9,296 nt of DNA, from NCBI GenBank assembly GCA_021796375.1, contig JAJYJF010000057.1, forward strand, positions 1 through 9,296. Direction: 5' to 3'. Made by a program: the position numbers and the translations under genes. Within the stretch, counting starts at the first letter, position 1, and the number at the start of each line of letters is the position of its first letter. This DNA comes from Chloroflexota bacterium. GTDB taxonomy: Bacteria; Chloroflexota; Anaerolineae; Anaerolineales; Anaerolineaceae. The notes under the pieces are model-generated. The model saw nothing but the letters and a program-made list of their open reading frames with translations, made no database searches and had not been told where the DNA came from. Positions 6,016 to 9,296 of this stretch are shown piece after piece.

Positions 6016-7269
6016 CTACGGATTGGCTGACGCCGGCATGGTTCCCAGCGTCACCTGGATGTTCTCCGTCTTGTTTCCACGCACCACGGTGAGGGTTACC
6101 TTATCTCCGGGTTTGTGGCTGTTGAGGAACAGGCCCAGATCCGAATCCTGGACCAGTTTTTGGTTGTTGACGGCGGTGATGACGTCATTTGCCTGCAGAC
6201 CGGCTAGATCCGCCGGAGATCCCGGGACGATATTTCCAATCAGCGCACCCTGGGTCTGGCTTATGCCCAGCTGCGCGGCGATCGCCGGGTTGAGCGGCTC
6301 GTAGGTGATCCCGAGGTACGGGTGATTCACGTGACCGGTTTTGATCAGCTGGTCGGCGATCGGCTTGGCGGTTGCGATGGAGATCGCAAATCCGATCCCC
6401 TGGGCCTGCACGCCCGGTTCCGCCTGCCCGGCGACCAGCGTATTGATCCCAATGACCTGACCGGAGAGGTTGATAAGCGCCCCGCCTGAGTTGCCCGGGT
6501 TAATGGGCGCGTCGGTCTGGATCAGATCGTAGAGGAGCGGACCGCCGGTGCTGCTGGATGAACTGCTGCTCGGCTCCTGCACCGACCGGCCCAGCGCGCT
6601 CACCACACCTGCCGAGACGGTAGGTCCCCCGGCCAGCGCGAGCGCATTGCCGATCGCAACCACCCAGTCGCCCACCTGCAGCTGGCTCGCATCCCCCAGT
6701 TGGGCTACCGGCAGGTTGCTCGCGCTGATCTGCACGACTGCCAGGTCAGTTTGCGGATCCGTCCCGATCAGCTTGCCCGGAAAGGACCGTCCATCCGGGA
6801 GGGATACCAGCAGGCGCTGCGCTCCAGAAACCACATGGTAATTGGTCAGAATGTGTCCCTGGCTGTCAATAATGACGCCCGAACCCACGCCAGCGGGGGT
6901 GGTAAAGGGCTGGTTGAACTGCCCGATCTGGACCTGCTCGTTGGTGATCTGCACGATGGCGGGCTTTACTTTGCTTGCTACCTGCTGGATTGCGGTGGCG
7001 AAATTTCCCAGGCCCACCGGCGCCGAGGCCGCCGCCGGCGCGGATGTGGCGGTCGGCGAAACGGCTGTAGACCCAGCCTGGGTAACGCTCCCGGTGACAG
7101 GGATCCCGGCGTTGGCAGGTAGAACTGTTGAAGGCGTGCTAGCCGTGGGAGCGGCCAGCGGGGTCTGACTATTTGAACTGGTTAGCTGCCCGGTCGATGC
7201 CGAGCAGGCGGTCAGCGTGAGAGCGATGATCCCGATCACGCTGAAAATGGTTATACGAGTGCGCAACAT
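6016..7269 (-). CDS. htrA: HtrA/DegP-family trypsin-like serine protease with PDZ domain, predicted lipoprotein
   Basis: A 417-residue extracytoplasmic quality-control protease. The first 21 residues form a lipoprotein signal peptide ending in the lipobox LTAC, so C22 is the likely lipidated residue and the enzyme should be anchored outside the membrane. Residues 23-88 are a Ser/Thr/Ala/Pro-rich linker. The protease domain carries the triad H145 (TNYHVVSG), D175 (DPQTDLAVV) and S261 (NPGNSGGAL). One PDZ domain follows at about 316-410, beginning near HPYLGITYEPL. Between GRS (227-229) and LIQTDAPIN is a run of seven serines (234-240), where HtrA proteases have the regulatory L3 loop. The ATG at 7269 has GGAGG nine bases upstream. 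Monocistronic by appearance: a promoter-like region upstream and a strong hairpin downstream. Family membership is clear; the substrates and exact HtrA/DegS/DegP equivalence are not. Confidence 0.94.
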   Translation of the reverse strand: MLRTRITIFSVIGIIALTLTACSASTGQLTSSNSQTPLAAPTASTPSTVLPANAGIPVTGSVTQAGSTAVSPTATSAPAAASAPVGLGNFATAIQQVASKVKPAIVQITNEQVQIGQFNQPFTTPAGVGSGVIIDSQGHILTNYHVVSGAQRLLVSLPDGRSFPGKLIGTDPQTDLAVVQISASNLPVAQLGDASQLQVGDWVVAIGNALALAGGPTVSAGVVSALGRSVQEPSSSSSSSTGGPLLYDLIQTDAPINPGNSGGALINLSGQVIGINTLVAGQAEPGVQAQGIGFAISIATAKPIADQLIKTGHVNHPYLGITYEPLNPAIAAQLGISQTQGALIGNIVPGSPADLAGLQANDVITAVNNQKLVQDSDLGLFLNSHKPGDKVTLTVVRGNKTENIQVTLGTMPASANP

Positions 7270-7391
7270 ATATTATGTCCTCCAATAAGCGACGAGTAAA
7301 CCTGATTCTTCTTTGGGGTGAGAACCTCGGACATTCCTCACGGCCAGGAGCACCTGCTTCCGGCTGTGTTCTCTACGTCCCCGCTGATTTA

Positions 7392-7400
7392 TTTATAGCA
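7392..7400 (-). promoter_or_regulatory. Possible extended -10 promoter element for htrA
   Basis: The minus strand reads TGC then TATAAA (complement of 7392-7400), an extended -10 form, within the only strongly AT-rich stretch between the methyltransferase stop and htrA. No matching -35 box sits at 16-18 bases; a TTGTCA occurs only 11 bases upstream. Start of transcription would be near 7385, giving a leader of about 115 bases that includes a weak hairpin at 7318-7341. Confidence 0.4.
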
Positions 7401-7443
7401 CATTTATATGACAAGCGAGTGAAAGATCGATGAAACGCGGGCG

Positions 7444-8163
7444 CTACCAGACCCCCGGCAGGAGCCTCCATCTAGTCCGCGCCGCGAAATCATCGTACCC
7501 GGGCAGCTCCTGGCGGAGGGTCCGGTCCTCAAGCGAAGTGCGCAGGACGAACAGGACGGCAGCCAGGAAGCCCGGGGCGAGCGCCCACAGCGAGCCGAGC
7601 AGGCAGGGCGTCGCAAGCTGGGTCAGGATCGACCCGGCGTAACCCGGATGGCGCAAGAACCGGTACGGACCCCCTGTTTCGACCCGGTGGCCGCGTTCGA
7701 CCTGGATGCGGACCAGGCTGGTGAAAAATGGGTTCGAGGCCATCGCCCACAGAAAAATGCCGTGCCCGAGGAGGACAGCACCGAGCCCAACCAGGTGGAT
7801 GCCGGGCGGGAGATTCTTCGTCCAGCCGAAACGAACGTCGAACCCCGCCAGCAGCCATTCGCAGATCATCAAGCCCCCCACGGCCACCGAGAGGACCCGG
7901 TCCCAGCGTTTGGCGCCCGCCTGCCGCAGGCTCTTCCCGCGCTCGTCGAGCAGGTCCGGGTGCTCGCGAGCCAGGAGGACCGGCGGCGCGACCATCAGGA
8001 TCAGCAGGATTCCCATGAAAACCCAACCCCAGATCCAATCCAGCCGGCCGGCCGAGCCGAACAAGATCAGCCCGTACAGGGCCAGCCCCAGGATGGACCG
8101 GACTGCCCAGCGATAAATCGCCCCCTGGGCGCGGCGGGTCGGTGGTGCGGGGATGGGATTCAA
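7444..8163 (-). CDS. Isoprenylcysteine carboxyl methyltransferase family integral membrane protein
   Basis: A 239-residue membrane protein with about five hydrophobic segments (roughly 20-39, 43-65, 90-107, 122-142 and 178-207). The C-terminal part has the ICMT/PEMT-like SAM-binding signature: GPYRFLRHPGY at 165-175, then a helix pair, then ED at 212-213 and ELPGY at 219-223, and the ending RTRWRLLPGVW. Bacterial members of this family are presumed SAM-dependent methyltransferases of lipids or small hydrophobic substrates. Protein prenylation is not expected in bacteria, so the eukaryotic name should not be read as function. The TTG start at 8163 is supported by GAGGA six bases upstream, and no ATG lies in frame before the first helix. 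It stands 280 bases upstream of htrA's start, on the same strand, without obvious functional connection to it. Confidence 0.87.
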   Translation of the reverse strand: MNPIPAPPTRRAQGAIYRWAVRSILGLALYGLILFGSAGRLDWIWGWVFMGILLILMVAPPVLLAREHPDLLDERGKSLRQAGAKRWDRVLSVAVGGLMICEWLLAGFDVRFGWTKNLPPGIHLVGLGAVLLGHGIFLWAMASNPFFTSLVRIQVERGHRVETGGPYRFLRHPGYAGSILTQLATPCLLGSLWALAPGFLAAVLFVLRTSLEDRTLRQELPGYDDFAARTRWRLLPGVW

Positions 8164-8169
8164 GGGCTG

Positions 8170-8174
8170 TCCTC
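8170..8174 (-). promoter_or_regulatory. Ribosome binding site supporting the TTG start of the membrane methyltransferase
   Basis: GAGGA on the minus strand ends six bases before TTG at 8163. It is the only good site nearby and therefore decides the start. Confidence 0.6.
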
Positions 8175-8417
8175 AGAGACGAACGACCGCCGCGGAGCTG
8201 GGAGAAGGAGCCGGCCCGGCTGCCGCGGTCTTGCGGGGCGGCCGGGAGGATGGGCAAAGTATCTGATCAAGGCTGCCAGGGAAGCAGTGCGAAGAACAGC
8301 GGCCCGGACGCGCCTCCCGTCAAAAGCCAGATCTCGGGCGGCGCTGGCATCGGCAGCCGCCAGGCACTCGAGCCCCAGATCCGACGCGGCGCGCGGGATT
8401 GCACCGATGAGCCGCCT
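8175..8417. other. Gap of about 240 bases with no convincing gene
   Basis: Between the PH-like gene and the methyltransferase ribosome site I find no conserved protein, tRNA or recognisable small RNA. It is very GC-rich and has a possible stem of GACCGC (8185-8190) with GCGGTC (8225-8230), enclosing a smaller AGCCG/CGGCT hairpin (8209-8221), close to the methyltransferase start. A 45-codon frame with a GTG start (8267-8404, minus) has no ribosome site and an unremarkable sequence. Confidence 0.5.
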
Positions 8418-8867
8418 TCATTTTTTCCGCATCGCGATCAATTCATTCTCGATCGCGCGCGCCAGCTCGACCGGCTCGTCCGTCCCGAGCAGGACGGCGC
8501 TGCCGTTCCGAAGGTCAATTTCCACCACCTGGCTGCCAGCGAGGTTATACAGGGTTGTGGAAGTCGCGATGTCCGCCGCGAGTTTGCGCGGCCGGGTGAT
8601 CTCCGCCACGCACAGGTTTTCGATTTCCGAGAGCGGGATCGTGCGCCGGATAAAGCCAAATCCGTAGCGCAGGCCGATTTTGCTCGCGCTGACCTCGATG
8701 GTCAGGGTTAAAAAGTTGGTAAAAACAGCCGCCAGCAGCACGTAGAGGATGACCGCTTCCCAGGCGTATTGGGTTGAAACGACCATCAGGATGGCTACGA
8801 AGAGGAAAAAAACCAGGATGGCTGCAAATAGAAAGCTGATTTGGGTATGCCGGTAAGATGAGCTCAT
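8418..8867 (-). CDS. Small membrane protein with two transmembrane helices and a PH-like C-terminal domain
   Basis: A 149-residue protein of unknown function. Two hydrophobic helices (about 10-30 and 37-56) are followed by a cytoplasmic-type domain of roughly 90 residues. In that domain a beta-rich start leads to GFGFIRRTIPLSEIENL (69-85), then LYNLAGSQVVEIDLRNGSAVLLGTDEP-type strands (106-132) and a final helix (about 133-147). That layout, with the GTDEP turn before the helix, matches a bacterial PH-domain-like membrane family found as single small proteins in many genomes. No catalytic residues are apparent. The ATG at 8867 lacks a strong ribosome site, and the gene follows a GC-rich hairpin after the CBS gene. 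Function and partners cannot be told from the sequence. Confidence 0.8.
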   Translation of the reverse strand: MSSSYRHTQISFLFAAILVFFLFVAILMVVSTQYAWEAVILYVLLAAVFTNFLTLTIEVSASKIGLRYGFGFIRRTIPLSEIENLCVAEITRPRKLAADIATSTTLYNLAGSQVVEIDLRNGSAVLLGTDEPVELARAIENELIAMRKK

Positions 8868-8886
8868 GGCAGGATCTGGGTCTCGT

Positions 8887-8925
8887 TGGCGCGCGCGGAT
8901 ATTCTACCCATTCCGGCGCGCGCCA
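8887..8925 (-). terminator. GC-rich hairpin after the CBS gene (terminator-like, no T-run)
   Basis: TGGCGCGCGC (8887-8896) pairs perfectly with GCGCGCGCCA (8916-8925), and two more G-C pairs can form across a one-base bulge. The hairpin starts nine bases after the CBS stop codon. No T-run follows in the minus direction, so it may slow or end transcription only with help, or stabilise the 3' end. Its loop holds TAGAAT on the minus strand (complement of 8901-8906), a -10-like string without a -35 partner. Confidence 0.4.
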
Positions 8926-8933
8926 CTTTCGGA

Positions 8934-9296
8934 CTATTGGCCGTATCCGCGTCCCTCGATATAGTTTTCCAACTGCTCGATGGTCATTTCCCGGCTCGAT
9001 ATGGTCGCCTTCACCACATCCCCGATGGAAACGAGCCCGGCAAGCTTGCCATTCTCCAGCACGGGCAGGTGGCGGATGCGCCGGTAGGTCATTAAATTCA
9101 TGCATTCCTCAATCGTATCGCCCGGGCGGACGGTGATGACCTCTCTCGTCATGTGCCCGGCGACCGGCTCATCGATGATGCACACACCGGTGCGCGCAAT
9201 CTCCTGGACGAAATCGCGTTCGGAGATGACGCCCACCATCCGATCTCCGTCCATCACGATGAGAATGCCGACGTCCTTATCCGCCATCTCGGTCAA
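8934..9296 (-). CDS. Tandem CBS-domain protein, 5' end outside window
   Basis: The last 120 residues of a stand-alone CBS-pair protein. The visible part holds the end of CBS1 (DVGILIVMDGDRMVGVISERD, about 8-28) and nearly all of CBS2 (about 46-100), with VITVRPGDTIEECMNLM (53-69) and RIRHLPVLENGKLAG (73-87). The C-terminal tail MTIEQLENYIEGRG (104-117) is characteristic of a widespread family of about 140-150 residues. CBS pairs bind adenosyl nucleotides such as AMP, ATP or SAM and act as energy or ligand sensors. With no other domain the partner is unknown. The first window codon is TTG (Leu), followed soon by an ATG, but family alignment suggests about 25-30 residues are missing upstream, so the true start is not seen. 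Confidence 0.9.
   Translation of the reverse strand: MTEMADKDVGILIVMDGDRMVGVISERDFVQEIARTGVCIIDEPVAGHMTREVITVRPGDTIEECMNLMTYRRIRHLPVLENGKLAGLVSIGDVVKATISSREMTIEQLENYIEGRGYGQ

Noticed and set aside
8261..8320. Possible SRP RNA or other structured RNA, prompted by a GGAAGCAG-like string near 8280
   Set aside because: The conserved SRP RNA tetraloop and internal-loop pattern are not present in order, and no long complementary arms flank the string.
8267..8404. A 45-codon minus-strand frame with a GTG start in the gap before the methyltransferase
   Set aside because: No Shine-Dalgarno, a Trp/Pro/Arg-rich translation and no recognisable family; such a short frame is easily due to chance in GC-rich DNA.
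7529..8667. Long frames on both strands (7648-8667 plus; 7529-8257 minus) around the methyltransferase
   Set aside because: They overlap the methyltransferase or PH-like gene in other frames and show Arg/Pro/Ala-rich composition without conserved motifs.
1..9296. Mobile element, phage, CRISPR, toxin-antitoxin or defence system
   Set aside because: No transposase, integrase, direct-repeat array or known defence protein was seen on either strand; all clear genes are housekeeping or widespread families.

Overview
This is a G+C-rich bacterial chromosome segment in which every credible gene lies on the minus strand, so transcription runs from high to low coordinates. The gene content (TopA with an extra N-terminal zinc ribbon, a lipoprotein-type HtrA, a stand-alone short GDP-mannose pyrophosphorylase, frequent TTG starts) resembles Chloroflexota, probably class Anaerolineae. 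That placement is an inference from family resemblance, not a measured one. The window is mostly housekeeping DNA. I see no insertion sequence, phage gene, CRISPR array, tRNA or rRNA, and no strong sign of a new defence or mobile system.

Right-hand part (9296 to about 6016): a CBS-pair protein cut by the window edge; a GC-rich hairpin; a small two-helix membrane protein with a PH-like tail; a 254-base gap with no convincing gene; an integral membrane methyltransferase of the isoprenylcysteine carboxyl methyltransferase type, with a TTG start; and a trypsin-like HtrA protease with a lipobox and one PDZ domain. The HtrA gene is followed by a perfect 14-bp inverted repeat that I read as its terminator.

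Left-hand part (about 5932 to 1): a strong sigma-70-like promoter (TTGACC, 17 bases, TAAAAT) starts what looks like one seven-gene operon: ffh, rpsP, khpA, rimM, dprA, manC, topA. The first four are the usual translation and protein-export cluster: SRP GTPase, ribosomal protein bS16, a KH RNA-binding protein and the 30S maturation factor RimM. In many bacteria trmD and rplS follow rimM. Here they are absent, and dprA (ssDNA/RecA loading), manC (GDP-mannose synthesis) and topA (DNA topoisomerase I, cut by the left edge) follow instead. khpA and rimM overlap by 4 bases; rimM-dprA and dprA-manC are separated by 12 and 6 bases, consistent with coupled translation.

The points most worth a second look are the N-terminal zinc ribbon on TopA, the modified operon order, and a potential RNA structure in front of rpsP that would cover part of its ribosome binding site. 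Others are short hairpins between rpsP and khpA and a serine-rich insertion in the regulatory loop region of HtrA.
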